Below are positions 1 through 9,438 of a stretch of DNA of 52,028 nucleotides, in pieces. The number at the start of each line of letters is the position of its first letter. Positions within the stretch are counted from its first letter, which is position 1. The position numbers were made by a program, and so were the translations under genes. The stretch lies in contig NZ_FCOK02000072.1 in NCBI RefSeq assembly GCF_001544555.2, positions 1 to 52,028 on the forward strand, written 5' to 3'. The notes beneath the pieces are model-generated. The model saw nothing but the letters and a program-made list of their open reading frames with translations. It was not told where the DNA came from and did not search any database. The DNA is from Caballeronia udeis. Lineage in GTDB: Bacteria; Pseudomonadota; Gammaproteobacteria; Burkholderiales; Burkholderiaceae.

Positions 1-105
1 CGAGATGTATCGGGTCCGGGCACGACCCTGATATTACGCGCTATCGTCAAAGGCGAGACTTCGTCGGTCATGGTCAAATTGGTTTCTATGCAGCCCCGGC
101 AGTAG
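1..105 (+). CDS. 3' end of an unidentified gene cut by the window edge
   Basis: The frame beginning at base 1 stays open for 34 codons and ends at TAG 103-105. The residues (for example GTTLILRAIVKGET) look like ordinary coding sequence, but no family is recognisable from so short a tail. It could equally be chance open frame. Confidence 0.25.
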   Translation, partial: RDVSGPGTTLILRAIVKGETSSVMVKLVSMQPRQ

Positions 106-706
106 AAGCGTGGGTTTCTTACGCTTCCGAGCAAGCCCGCTTTCACTGTAAGGGTCTAACACGTTGTCATTGACCGACGCGCCCGCTCGGTCGCGGATTG
201 TCGTCAATTTTGACGCGTCCCTTCATGGCCGTCAGCACCAGTTCCGTAGACGTTCCACGTAGCTGACATTGGAGTAGTCAACGGCAGCTTTCCGACGAGG
301 TGGGTGAATGCGTACTGCCGCCCAACACCGGCCGCTCGACAGAAGCCCGTAGGTCGTTGACAATTTTGAGTCTTGCCTTTGGCCTGCTTCTTACTTGACT
401 CCGATACTCTTCGTGATCTCAGTTTCCGATCCCGTCGTCAGGGCAACTAGACCGATCGAGACGGGCGAGCATTGTGCTGATCTTGGCGATATCGGCGATC
501 TCATCCTGATGGATCGCACGCGCAAGGTCGTATCTAACCCGAACAGGCATTTCCTGAAGGTTCGAGCGAGCGTCGCTGTGCGCATATCGAACGCTGTTTC
601 GTTTAACGAACGTGAGATATTTGCCTTGCGACCGGCCGGTGTCAAGGCATGTCAAGAACACGCGCGTGCCTGGGCGGCCACGCAGAGCAGCAGGAAACAG
701 GGGACG
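106..706. other. About 600 bp without a recognisable gene
   Basis: Short overlapping open frames occur on both strands around 391-730, but none has a convincing ribosome binding site, domain or coding character. Nothing else was recognised here. Confidence 0.4.
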
Positions 707-729
707 CAGGCCGGCTCGCTGCCGGCCTG
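707..729 (-). terminator. Hairpin after the solute-binding protein gene
   Basis: A perfect 9-bp GC-rich inverted repeat (CAGGCCGGC / GCCGGCCTG) with a 5-nt loop lies 5 bp beyond the stop codon of the minus-strand gene at 735. The tract after it on the minus strand is only moderately T-rich, so it is a probable intrinsic terminator of the five-gene operon rather than a textbook one. Confidence 0.6.
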
Positions 730-734
730 AGGCT

Positions 735-1649
735 TCACATCTGCGGATCGTCGATCGGGAAAGTGGGGCGTCCGTCTTTCGTGGGCAGACCCCACTTCTG
801 CATCACACTTTGATAGAGCCCTTGCTTCTGCAACTTGATCAGGGCTTGCTGGAACGCATGAGCGAGCCGCTTGCCGTTGTCGTCGACGCCAAAGCCGATT
901 CCGTATGACGAGAGGTTGTAGTAGTACACCGCCTGGTATTTGTCTGGAAACTTCTTGATGTTGTAGTTCGCAGCGGGCGAGTCGATCCACACGACCTGGC
1001 TTGCTTCGTTGGTCAGCGACATCAGCGTCATGTTGGTGTCCGGATAGGTGGCGATCGAGATCGCTTTCTTACCGTCCGCCACGCATTTGTTGCTCACTTC
1101 ATTGGCCCGTTGAAGCGGCGCCGTGCCGCGCGGCAGCGCGATCTGCATCCCACATAGATCGTCGAGCGACTTGAGCGTCGATTGCCGCTTAGGTGAGGCG
1201 ACGATCGTCTGGCCGACGTTTAAGTAGTCGATGAACGTCACCTTGCCATGACGCGACGGAAAATCGCCAAGCGACAGCAGCACATCGAAGCGGTTAGCGG
1301 CGAGGCCTGGAATCAACGAATCGAACGATGCCTGCACGAACTTGATTTTCAGCCCCAGCACTTTAGCCGCAGCAGAGATCAGATCGGGCGCGAAACCCGC
1401 CACGTCGCCGTCTTCGTCGATGAACTTGACGGGCGCGATCTCCGGATTGACCGCAACCGTAATGGGTTGCTTCTGACGATAGAACTCCGGCACGAGCGCG
1501 GAAAGCGCGGGGTCGGCGGGGACCGCGTCGATATTCGGCGCGTCTTCGGCGAAAGCCGGTGACACGACGCACGGCGCAACGTTCAGACTGAGCGCGGCGG
1601 CGACGGTGAATCGCGCAATGATTCGGGTGAAACGGACGGGCGTGATCAT
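735..1649 (-). CDS. Amino-acid ABC transporter solute-binding protein
   Basis: This 304-residue periplasmic binding protein of the family-3 (polar amino acid / GlnH-like) type has an N-terminal signal peptide ending near AFAEDAP and a lobe beginning ITVAVNPEIAPVKF, the usual start of such proteins. The middle part (FVQASFDSLIPGLAANRFD) is the typical ligand-cleft region. It is the last gene of a minus-strand operon with a permease (4453), an ATPase (3653), a flavin monooxygenase (2281) and a flavin reductase (1709), so it probably captures the compound that the monooxygenase attacks. The ligand itself cannot be read from the sequence. A hairpin terminator follows directly. Confidence 0.9.
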   Translation of the reverse strand: MITPVRFTRIIARFTVAAALSLNVAPCVVSPAFAEDAPNIDAVPADPALSALVPEFYRQKQPITVAVNPEIAPVKFIDEDGDVAGFAPDLISAAAKVLGLKIKFVQASFDSLIPGLAANRFDVLLSLGDFPSRHGKVTFIDYLNVGQTIVASPKRQSTLKSLDDLCGMQIALPRGTAPLQRANEVSNKCVADGKKAISIATYPDTNMTLMSLTNEASQVVWIDSPAANYNIKKFPDKYQAVYYYNLSSYGIGFGVDDNGKRLAHAFQQALIKLQKQGLYQSVMQKWGLPTKDGRPTFPIDDPQM

Positions 1650-1708
1650 TATGTGGGGTGATTCGAATGGGGGTTGACCGGGCTAAAGCGTACGCTCTGC
1701 TGTGACGC

Positions 1709-2209
1709 TCATCGCGTTTCCACCGCCGCGGCCGCGAAATGACGCTGATGCCACAACAGGCAGTGGGCGGACGTATCGTCATGCGTCGATGAATCGGTGA
1801 TCTCGCCGATAAAGATCGTATGCGAATAGCCGTTGTGCGTCGCGATTACCTTGCAATCGAGAGAGACGACACTGCCAGTCAGCAACGGCGCGCCACTCTT
1901 GCCCGCTGTCCATTGCGCCGGATCGAAACGGGACGGGCCTTTCTCGCTGGCAAAGCGTTGCGCGACGTTCTTCTGATCGGCGGACAGCAGATTGACGGCA
2001 AACACCTTCGCACGCAGGATCACGTCGTGTGCGCTCGCGCTTCGGTTCACGCAGACGAGCAACGTCGGCGGATCGGCTGACAGGCTGCACACCGATGTCG
2101 CGATCAGGCCGAACGGTGTGCCGCTTTCAGCGGTTGTGATAACCGTGACGCCGTTGGTGAAGCGCGCCATCGCGTTGCGGAAAAGTTTGTCGGTCGTGTC
2201 GGTGCTCAT
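1709..2209 (-). CDS. Flavin reductase (FMN-binding split barrel) partner of a monooxygenase
   Basis: The 166-residue protein has the HpaC/NtaB-type flavin reductase domain: GVTVITT near the N-terminus, then GLIATSVCSLSADPP and FAVNLLS, the conserved FMN-binding split-barrel signatures. Proteins of this family use NAD(P)H to make reduced flavin that diffuses to a partner monooxygenase. The gene lies 71 bp downstream of a luciferase-like monooxygenase in the same direction, which makes the two a likely two-component system. A GAGG motif precedes the ATG. Length is normal for the family. Confidence 0.9.
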   Translation of the reverse strand: MSTDTTDKLFRNAMARFTNGVTVITTAESGTPFGLIATSVCSLSADPPTLLVCVNRSASAHDVILRAKVFAVNLLSADQKNVAQRFASEKGPSRFDPAQWTAGKSGAPLLTGSVVSLDCKVIATHNGYSHTIFIGEITDSSTHDDTSAHCLLWHQRHFAAAAVETR

Positions 2210-2280
2210 GTGATACGCCTCGCGTCAGGCGTGCGCCGCTCTGCGGCAAGCGGCGCACGATATTTTTTAGTCACCGAAAT

Positions 2281-3603
2281 TTAGTCGCCAAAGTGCAGGG
2301 GCTGCAGTCCGAGATTGCCCCTCAGCGTGCTCGCCTCGTACTCTGTGCGGAACAGTCCGCGCTTGCGCAGCTCGGGAAGAATGTATTGCGTCAGGTCGTC
2401 GACACCTTGCGGCAACGTCGCCGGGCAGATATTGAAGCCATCGGCAGCGCCGGCACGGAACCACCTTTCCATTTCGTCGACGATGTCCTCCGCGGTGCCG
2501 ACGATCTGCCAGTTATTACCCGAGGCCACGCGCTTGTACATCTGGCGGATCGTCAGGTTTTCCCTGTGCGCCAGCGCGAGCAGATTCTCCGCGATACTGC
2601 GCACACGCTGATTGCCGACATCGGGTACCGGGCCGTCGAGATCGTATTCGGACAGATCGCCGAGCACGCCGTACAGAATGGCCAGTCCGCTAAGCGGATC
2701 GATCAGGTTTTGCAACTGATCGAACTTGTCCTGCGCTTCGCCGCGCGTCTTGCCGACATACAGCGTGACGCCGGGCATGATCAAAAGTTGATCTTGCGTG
2801 CGGCCATATTTCGCAAGGCGGCCTTTGAGATCGTCGTAGTAGGCCTTAGCGCCTTCCATGCTGCTTGCGTTGCTATAGACGACATCGGCATAGCGTGCGG
2901 CAAGCTCGCGTCCTGCTTCGGCGGCGCCGGCTTGCACGATGATCGGACGGCCTTGCGGCGTGCGCGCGGAGTTCAGCGGGCCGCGCACCTTGAAGTGCTT
3001 GCCCTTGTGATTCGGCACGTGCAGCATGGCCTCGTCATAGAAGATACCGCTCGCCTTGTCACGGATAAACGCGTCGTCTTCCCAGCTATCCCACAGCTTC
3101 CTGACCACTTCGACGAACTCGTCCGCGCGCTCATAACGCTCTTCATAGCCGAGATGCTCGTCGCGGCTGAAATTCCAGGCTTCTTGCTGAGACCACGACG
3201 TGACGACGTTCCAGCCCGCGCGACCACCGCTGATATGGTCGATCGACGCATACTTGCGAGCGATATGGAAAGGCTCGTTGTACGTCGTCGAAGCCGTCGC
3301 GACCAGGCCAATGTGCGACGTGCACGCACCGATCGCCGCCAGCAACGTCAGCGGTTCGAGTTCGGCATTCTTTGCGTCACGGGCGAGCGATCCTTTGGGC
3401 GTATCGTTTGCGCGAATGCCGATTCCGTCGGCAAAGAAAATCATGTCGAGTTTAGCCTCTTCAGCTTTCCTTGCAGTCCGAAGAAAATAATTGAAATCGA
3501 TGGCGCCTGCTGCCGGCACATCCGGGTGCCGCCATGCGGCCATGTGATAACCCAGATAGCGCATCGACAGGCCAATTCTGATTTTTCCGTCTGTAGCAGT
3601 CAT
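2281..3603 (-). CDS. Luciferase-like FMN-dependent monooxygenase (NtaA/SnaA/DszA type)
   Basis: This is a bacterial luciferase-family (LLM) monooxygenase of the NtaA/SnaA/DszA/SoxA branch, about 440 residues. Visible family features include GAIDFNYFLRTARKAEEAK, LGLVATAST-like IGLVATASTTYNEPF, the SGGRAGWNVVTS motif and GRPIIVQAGAAEAGRELAA. Such enzymes use reduced FMN and O2 to cleave C-N or C-S bonds of compounds such as nitrilotriacetate, EDTA or S-modified cysteines. The ATG at 3603 is preferred; an in-frame TTG at 3630 is also possible. It sits inside an amino-acid ABC transporter operon, next to its probable flavin reductase. The substrate is inferred only from that context. Confidence 0.9.
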   Translation of the reverse strand: MTATDGKIRIGLSMRYLGYHMAAWRHPDVPAAGAIDFNYFLRTARKAEEAKLDMIFFADGIGIRANDTPKGSLARDAKNAELEPLTLLAAIGACTSHIGLVATASTTYNEPFHIARKYASIDHISGGRAGWNVVTSWSQQEAWNFSRDEHLGYEERYERADEFVEVVRKLWDSWEDDAFIRDKASGIFYDEAMLHVPNHKGKHFKVRGPLNSARTPQGRPIIVQAGAAEAGRELAARYADVVYSNASSMEGAKAYYDDLKGRLAKYGRTQDQLLIMPGVTLYVGKTRGEAQDKFDQLQNLIDPLSGLAILYGVLGDLSEYDLDGPVPDVGNQRVRSIAENLLALAHRENLTIRQMYKRVASGNNWQIVGTAEDIVDEMERWFRAGAADGFNICPATLPQGVDDLTQYILPELRKRGLFRTEYEASTLRGNLGLQPLHFGD

Positions 3604-3652
3604 TTTTAAAATCCCGATCGAAGTTTCCAAATCACCGATGAACCGTCATGCA

Positions 3653-4456
3653 CTAGGTGCGCAGGCTGGAAAGAAAGCGTTTGCAGCGTTCGGTTCCGCC
3701 GCCATTGAAGATGTAGGCCGGTGTGCCCTCATCGACGATGCGGCCGCCGTCCATCAGCACCACGCGGCTCGCCACCTTGCGCGCAAATTCCATCTCGTGC
3801 GTGACGACAACCATCGTGGTGCCCGCGAGCGCCAACTCCTTGATCACGTTGAGCACTTCGTTGACGAGTTCCGGATCGAGCGCACTGGTGGGCTCGTCGA
3901 ACAGCATCACTTCTGGTTCCATCGCGAGTGCGCGCGCAATCGCGACGCGCTGCTTTTGCCCGCCGGACAGTTCGGCCGGGTAGTGGTGCATTCGGTCCGC
4001 AAGTCCAACGCGCGACAGCAAATACTTGCCACGCTCCATCACGTCGCGCTTGCGCTTGCGCCCGACGATGCACGGGCCGGCCAGCACGTTGTCGAGCGCC
4101 GAATAGTGCGGGAATAGATGGAAGCCCTGAAACACCATGCCGAAGTAACGGCGTTGCCGATCGAGCGTTTTGTTCGGCAGGCGGACGCAGCGCGTACCGC
4201 GCATTTCCGTGCCGAGTACTTCGCCCTTGAAGGTAATGCTGCCGGCATCGATCAATTCGAGCATATTGATGCAGCGAAGCAGTGTGCTCTTGCCCGAACC
4301 GGACGGCCCGATCATCGCAACGACTTCTCCTTTGGACAGCGAGAAGTCCACAGCATCTAGCGCAGTGAAGTGGCCGAACTGCTTCGTGACGGCGCGCATG
4401 TCGAGAAAGCGTGTCGTGTCGTTCATCGCCGATGTGTCCTTGAGGATCGTGTTCAC
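3653..4456 (-). CDS. Amino-acid ABC transporter ATP-binding protein
   Basis: This 267-residue ATPase of the GlnQ/HisP class has Walker A GPSGSGKST (residues 50-58), signature LSGGQ (163-167), Walker B VMLFDEP (183-189) and a switch histidine in VVVTHEMEFARK. The GTG start at 4456 overlaps the TGA of the upstream permease (GTGA), a sign of translational coupling; an ATG ten codons in (4426) is an alternative. It energises import together with the permease at 4453 and the binding protein at 735. Confidence 0.93.
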   Translation of the reverse strand: MNTILKDTSAMNDTTRFLDMRAVTKQFGHFTALDAVDFSLSKGEVVAMIGPSGSGKSTLLRCINMLELIDAGSITFKGEVLGTEMRGTRCVRLPNKTLDRQRRYFGMVFQGFHLFPHYSALDNVLAGPCIVGRKRKRDVMERGKYLLSRVGLADRMHHYPAELSGGQKQRVAIARALAMEPEVMLFDEPTSALDPELVNEVLNVIKELALAGTTMVVVTHEMEFARKVASRVVLMDGGRIVDEGTPAYIFNGGGTERCKRFLSSLRT

Positions 4457-5391
4457 GTCCGCACTCCTTTCCTGAAGTGACGTTCAAGCAGACTCTGCGC
4501 AGCCATTGCGAGGCTCGTCAGCGCCAGATACCAGATACAGGCGACGGTCAGCAGCGGAATCGTCTCGAAGTTGGTCGCGTAGATCAGTTGCACGGTCGTC
4601 AGGAGTTCGACATAACCGATCACCGTGACGAGCGACGTGTTCTTGAACATCGTGATCAGTTCGTTGGCGAGCGGCGGAATGATGATGCGCACCGCTTGCG
4701 GCATGACCACATGCCACATCGTCCGGAAATCGCTCATGCCGATCGCCTTGCAGGCTTCCCGCTGTCCGCGATCAACGGCTGAGACGCCGCCGCGAAAAAT
4801 TTCCGCGCTATAGCCGCCGAGGTACATCGCGAGCCCGATCACGGCCGCGCTGAAGCGCGAGATGATCTGGTTGGTGTCGACGTCGAACAGATTCGCGTGA
4901 AGTAACGGCAGCGGCAGATAGAGCCGCGGAATCAGCGCCGATAGGAAGAACAGGAACAGCAGCATCGCAAGCGGCGGCGTCGCGCGGATGATCCAGATGT
5001 ACACGTAGCCGGCGGCGCGCAGCACTGCGTTGTCCGCCATCCGGCAGGCGGCGACCACGACCCCGAAACACAGGCCAAGCGCGCTCGACAGCACGGTCAG
5101 GATCAGCGTGTTCCCTAAACCCTTCATCACGCGCTTGTTGAACAGGTAATGGGCGACGATGTCCCATTGCCAGCGCTGGTTTTCGACCACCAGTTCGACG
5201 AACAGTACGGCGACGACGAACAGCATGGCGTACCAGAACCAGTCGGATTTCTTCGGGCGAGCGTAAATGCGTGAGCCCACAGGCGACTGCCCGCCGGGCC
5301 TGTACGCTTCGCTCTTATGCAGGTGGCCGAGCGGCGTCTCCGTGAAAAACGCAGCGGCGTCCTGCATGTCTTTTCTAGCTTCAATGTCCAC
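4453..5391 (-). CDS. Amino-acid ABC transporter permease
   Basis: The 312-residue inner membrane protein of the HisM/GlnP type carries the permease motif region around AVDRGQREACKAIGMSDFRT and VMPQAVRIIIPPLANEL, the EAA loop that docks the ATPase. A hydrophilic extension of about 50 residues precedes the first membrane span, longer than in most relatives. It is the first gene of the operon and is divergent from the LysR gene at 5582. Its stop overlaps the start of the ATPase gene. Confidence 0.92.
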   Translation of the reverse strand: MDIEARKDMQDAAAFFTETPLGHLHKSEAYRPGGQSPVGSRIYARPKKSDWFWYAMLFVVAVLFVELVVENQRWQWDIVAHYLFNKRVMKGLGNTLILTVLSSALGLCFGVVVAACRMADNAVLRAAGYVYIWIIRATPPLAMLLFLFFLSALIPRLYLPLPLLHANLFDVDTNQIISRFSAAVIGLAMYLGGYSAEIFRGGVSAVDRGQREACKAIGMSDFRTMWHVVMPQAVRIIIPPLANELITMFKNTSLVTVIGYVELLTTVQLIYATNFETIPLLTVACIWYLALTSLAMAAQSLLERHFRKGVRT

Positions 5392-5466
5392 TGGCCTGTC
5401 CTCGTGAAGCAGTCGTTTCGAAAGATGCGCAATGCGTCGATGAAGCGACTATAGGCAGGCAAAACT

Positions 5467-5512
5467 ATTACATCCAACACAATTTTGTTCGTTTGATCCT
5501 ATTCTATGTAAT
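5467..5512. promoter_or_regulatory. Inverted repeat in the divergent permease-lysR promoter region
   Basis: The 190-bp gap between the divergent operon and the LysR gene contains ATTACAT (5467-5473) and ATGTAAT (5506-5512), a 7-bp inverted repeat 32 bp apart. The flanks are AT-rich. LysR regulators usually bind such intergenic dyads, so this is a candidate operator; the spacing is wide and this is inference. Confidence 0.35.
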
Positions 5513-5581
5513 GCCCTAAGATCACTGCACGGTGGGCTTTCAACGCTGCCGCATTGCACCAATAATCGAGGTGACACGCTC

Positions 5582-6511
5582 GTGGCCAGACTCAATGCCA
5601 AGCAGATGGAAGTGTTTGTCGCGGTGATGACGCACGGCTCGATCACCGCCGCCGGTCAGCGCCTGAACGTATCGCAACCGGCCGTGAGCCGGATGATCGA
5701 GCGCTTCGAGCAGGAGGCCGGTTTCGTCGCTTTCGAGCGGCGCCGAGGCAAGCTGGTGCCGACGCCGGAAGCGGAAATCTTCTTCGCCGAAGTCACGCAG
5801 GTATATCGCGGCCTCGATTATCTGAACGAAGTGGCGAGAGAAATCGGCACCACGCGGCGTGGCTATTTACGCGTCGGCGTATTTCCCGCATTCGCCGAGG
5901 GCTGGATCACCGAGCGCATCACGCGCTATGTCGCGGGGCGTGAGGAACTGCTGACGTCGCTGGAGCCGATGTCGACCGATAGCGTGATCGAAGCCGTGTC
6001 GCGGCAAACCATAGATCTCGGTATTGCGCTGCGCGCGTCGGATCGCGAGGGTTTGCGCAGCGAGGAAATCACCAGTTCGGAGATTGTCTGCATCCTGCCC
6101 AAAGGGCACCGCCTGACGGGGCGACCCCTGTTGCAGCCGACCGATCTGTCCGGCGAAGACTTCATTTCGATGGCCGCCAAGGTGAAGGCGCGCACGTCGA
6201 TCGATGCGGTGTTCGATTCGAGCGGCGTCGAGCGACGCATTCGCGCGGAGACACCGTGGGCATCGACGGTCTGCCATATGGTGGCGCATGGTCTGGGCGT
6301 CGGGCTCGTGATCCACGAGTCGGCGCTCGAGTTCGCGCATCTCGGCTATCACATCGCCGCGTTCAAGCCGCGCATCGACTATCGCGCGTATCTGATTACG
6401 TCGACCGCTCGCCCGTTGTCTACGGCGGCAAAGGGGTTTCGCGACATGCTGCTGCTCGAATTCGACCAGGCAAAGAAGGCACCGCGGGCGTCGAAGCGTT
6501 GGCCGACCTGA
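5582..6511 (+). CDS. LysR-family transcriptional regulator
   Basis: The 309-residue protein has an N-terminal winged helix-turn-helix (ITAAGQRLNVSQPAVSRMIE, about residues 21-40) and a C-terminal LysR substrate-binding domain. It begins with GTG. It is transcribed divergently from the transporter / monooxygenase operon at 0.7-5.4 kb and is the likely regulator of that operon. The helix after the HTH (FERRRGKLVPTPEAE) matches the family pattern. The inducer is unknown. Confidence 0.9.
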   Translation: MARLNAKQMEVFVAVMTHGSITAAGQRLNVSQPAVSRMIERFEQEAGFVAFERRRGKLVPTPEAEIFFAEVTQVYRGLDYLNEVAREIGTTRRGYLRVGVFPAFAEGWITERITRYVAGREELLTSLEPMSTDSVIEAVSRQTIDLGIALRASDREGLRSEEITSSEIVCILPKGHRLTGRPLLQPTDLSGEDFISMAAKVKARTSIDAVFDSSGVERRIRAETPWASTVCHMVAHGLGVGLVIHESALEFAHLGYHIAAFKPRIDYRAYLITSTARPLSTAAKGFRDMLLLEFDQAKKAPRASKRWPT

Positions 6512-7128
6512 CAAAAAAACCATGGCCCCGCGTCAACAGGACGATGGGCGCACAGGCACTGTGGAGAAACGCAAATACGCGAACGCGAATGAGCGAAGCT
6601 AATTAGCGGCCCAGCGCCGGATCGCTGAAGCTCGGGCGGCCGATTTCGACGTCTCTTACTGGAATCCTGCTTTCAATGGTCTTTGTTATCGAAAAAGAAA
6701 GAATGGTAGCCCGATACTCATGACGTTCACCACACACAGGCTCTACAACACAATCTTGTGGATGAACCGAGACTGACGTCGATCGGCCACAAAGCGTCAT
6801 TCGCCCCTTCGATCGCTTTTTAGATGACGAATCCTCCGTTGACGTAGGCGAGGTCTGGGCGTGATCCGGAAGATAAGCACTGCCTCATAAACCCGAGCGC
6901 AAAAGAGAAAACCCACCGACCAGGCGGGAGCGAAAATCAAAGACTCCTGCCTCAATTTATCTGCGCCTTCATAAATGACCATCTGTCGTAGATGGCCGCT
7001 CATTCGGCGCTTCCGGACTAGATATAGTCCTCGTGCAGCGGGCTCGATCTCCAAACCATGACCTATGCTTTCTAGAGTAGTACCGAAGTCCATCCTATTC
7101 CTCAGTTTAACGAATCGAGGGCGCCAAA
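6512..7128. other. 617-bp intergenic region before the P450 gene
   Basis: No credible gene is visible. A minus-strand open frame (6797-7306) runs into the P450 gene and has no coding features. The region presumably holds the lysR terminator and the P450 promoter, neither of which I could define. Confidence 0.4.
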
Positions 7129-8556
7129 ATGTCCACAGCATCCGAAGTGCGTGGGAGCGTCCGCGAAGTAGCGGATCTGCCGTCGCCACACGGCGTACCG
7201 ATACTCGGCAACGCATTGCAGTTAAAGCCTGCACGCGCGCATTTGATCCTGGAGGAATGGGCTCGCGAATTCGGCACGCCATATCGATTCCAGATCTGTT
7301 CGACATCGCTCACTGTCTGGGATGACAGCGAACTACTCCAGTCAATCCTGCGCGAGCGGCCCTACGGGTATCGGCGGTATTCGACAATCGAGTCGACCAT
7401 CGCCGAAATGGGCAGCTGCGGTTTGTTCTCGGCCGAAGGCGAAGCGTGGGCGCCACAGCGAAAGCTCGTGATGCAGGCAATGACGGCATCTCACATCAAG
7501 GCTTTCTATCCGAAGATGGCTGTGATTACCGAACGTCTTAGGCTGCGCTGGCAAAGGGCCGCGCAGAACCATCAAGTGGTCGAGATGAACGACGATCTTA
7601 AGCGCTATACCGTCGATGTCACCAGCGCCCTAGCATTCGGCGAGGATCCGAATACGCTGGAACAGGACGGCAACGTGATACAGGAGCATCTCAAGCTCAT
7701 CTTCCCGATGATCATGAGCCGCATCAACGCGCCGTTTCCCTACTGGCGCTATGTCGAGTTGCCGCGGGACCGCCGCCTCAGCCGGGCGCTGGTGGAAGTA
7801 CATAAGTACGTGCGGACCTTGATGGCTCGTGCGCGTGAACGCAATCGCGACCGCCCGCATCAAGAGCCGGAAAATCTACTCGACGCCATGCTTCAGATTC
7901 GCGATGCCCCCGGCTCCGACATTACCGACGACGACGTTGCGGGGAACGTGTTGACCATGTTGCTCGCGGGCGAAGACACCACGGCGCATTCGATCGCGTG
8001 GGCGATGCTGTACCTTGGCACGGACGACGCGCTCCAGCGTCGCGTGGCGGATGTCTCGCTACGTGTACTGGGTGAAGGCGGCGTTTGTCCAAGCTACGAG
8101 GCGCTCAAAGGCCTCGACTTGTGCGAAGCCGTCTGCACCGAGGCGAGCCGGTTTCGGCCGGTGGTCGCACTGCACGCCATCGAGTCATTGAAGGAAGCCG
8201 AGCATCATGGCATCCGGATGCCCGCAGGATCAAAGATGTTCTTCCTGACACGTCCGGCCATGCTCGACTCTAACAAGTTCGAGCATCCCGAGCGGTTCAA
8301 TCCCGAACGCTGGATGCATGACCGGACACCGGGACGGGGCGCACATGAAACGCGAGCTTATCTTCAGTTCGGCGCCGGGCCGCGTGTATGCCCGGGTCGG
8401 CATCTGTCGACGGTGGAAATGCGGCTGGTCATCTCCATGCTGTCGGCGAGTTTTTTTGCGCGCCTCGCCGTCGATCCAAATTCGATCCAGGAAGTCTCCG
8501 CCTTCACGATGGTCCCTAACACCATGCCGATGAGGCTTGAAATGCGCCCGGCGTGA
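7129..8556 (+). CDS. Cytochrome P450
   Basis: The 475-residue P450 has the I-helix oxygen-activation motif AGEDTT (residues 280-285), the K-helix EASR (E338, R341) and the heme-binding loop FGAGPRVCPGR with the thiolate cysteine at about C421. There is no signal peptide or N-terminal membrane anchor, so it should be soluble. Length and motifs are closer to the long class (CYP102-heme-domain-like or fungal-type) than to short class I camphor-type enzymes. No ferredoxin or reductase gene is adjacent, so its electron donor must be encoded elsewhere. Substrate unknown. Confidence 0.93.
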   Translation: MSTASEVRGSVREVADLPSPHGVPILGNALQLKPARAHLILEEWAREFGTPYRFQICSTSLTVWDDSELLQSILRERPYGYRRYSTIESTIAEMGSCGLFSAEGEAWAPQRKLVMQAMTASHIKAFYPKMAVITERLRLRWQRAAQNHQVVEMNDDLKRYTVDVTSALAFGEDPNTLEQDGNVIQEHLKLIFPMIMSRINAPFPYWRYVELPRDRRLSRALVEVHKYVRTLMARARERNRDRPHQEPENLLDAMLQIRDAPGSDITDDDVAGNVLTMLLAGEDTTAHSIAWAMLYLGTDDALQRRVADVSLRVLGEGGVCPSYEALKGLDLCEAVCTEASRFRPVVALHAIESLKEAEHHGIRMPAGSKMFFLTRPAMLDSNKFEHPERFNPERWMHDRTPGRGAHETRAYLQFGAGPRVCPGRHLSTVEMRLVISMLSASFFARLAVDPNSIQEVSAFTMVPNTMPMRLEMRPA

Positions 8557-8762
8557 CTCATGCTTATTTCCCGATGGGGCGAACCACGCGTTTGCCGGGG
8601 CGCGAATTCGTCGAATTCATCGCGTCTGGACTAAAAAGAACCCCCTGACTTCGGTGCAGCAACCAGCCACGTCGATGTCCGCTTACGCAGGCGGATTCAA
8701 CCGGACATCCAGCTGCTCTGCGTCCTGACATAACGCGACATTGGTTTGCATACCTTGCAGTC

Positions 8763-9362
8763 CTATGCGACGACCCAGTCGTGGCCAGCAATCGGACCAC
8801 CCGCTTGCTGCATGCGACCGCCCGAAACCAGACCGCCAAGATCCACTGGTACGTAGCCAAAATCATTGACGAGTCCCATCACCACCGCCTTTGCGTCCTT
8901 GTCGTCGCCGGAGACGAAGATGACGCGCTTTCCGTCATGAAACTTCGGGCCCTTGTCGTAGTGCTCCATCCGGATAGCATTGAACGCCTTGACGACGCGA
9001 GCCTCTGGCGCGTGTGCCGCGACGATCTCGCTGGCGCCCGTGCCCCCCAAGTCCGCCAGAACGAGCTCAGGCTCGAGCTGCGTAAAAGGGTTGGTGGTAT
9101 CTACCAAAATGCGACCTGCCCAATCGCGCAGCCCATCCAGGGCCGACGGGACTTGAAGCCATGGAACTGCGAGCATGACCAGCTCGAGCCGTGCCACCTC
9201 CTGGACCGTATCTGCCGAAGCCCTCGGACCGAGTCCGGTCACGATATCGCTCAAAGCGTGCGGCCCACGACGAGCGCTCAAGACAACCTCATGTCCTGCT
9301 TGAATGGCACTCCTGGCGATGGACTGCGCTACAGCACCGGCTCCAATAAAACCAATCTTCAT
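8763..9362 (-). CDS. NADP-dependent F420-reductase-like oxidoreductase
   Basis: The 199-residue protein starts MKIGFIGAGAVAQ, a Rossmann GxGxxG fold, and continues with AVPWLQVPSAL and VDTTNPF, characteristic of the NADPH-dependent F420 reductase-like (NPD) family. Many members lack F420 and act on unknown substrates. It is the last gene of a minus-strand set with two medium-chain reductases (9439, 10577) opposite a TetR regulator. The C-terminus is slightly short but retains the GGRMQQAGGP end motif. Confidence 0.85.
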   Translation of the reverse strand: MKIGFIGAGAVAQSIARSAIQAGHEVVLSARRGPHALSDIVTGLGPRASADTVQEVARLELVMLAVPWLQVPSALDGLRDWAGRILVDTTNPFTQLEPELVLADLGGTGASEIVAAHAPEARVVKAFNAIRMEHYDKGPKFHDGKRVIFVSGDDKDAKAVVMGLVNDFGYVPVDLGGLVSGGRMQQAGGPIAGHDWVVA

Positions 9363-9438
9363 TTCGACACCTCAGCGGCAACGTAAGTCAACGAAGCCAT
9401 GCTCGTCCAGGAGCACGGCGCTTGGGAGAACAGCCAGG

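Noticed and set aside
2293..3609. Long plus-strand open frame (438 codons) opposite the monooxygenase
   Set aside because: It is the antisense shadow of a clearly recognisable gene in GC-rich DNA; no domain, no ribosome binding site.
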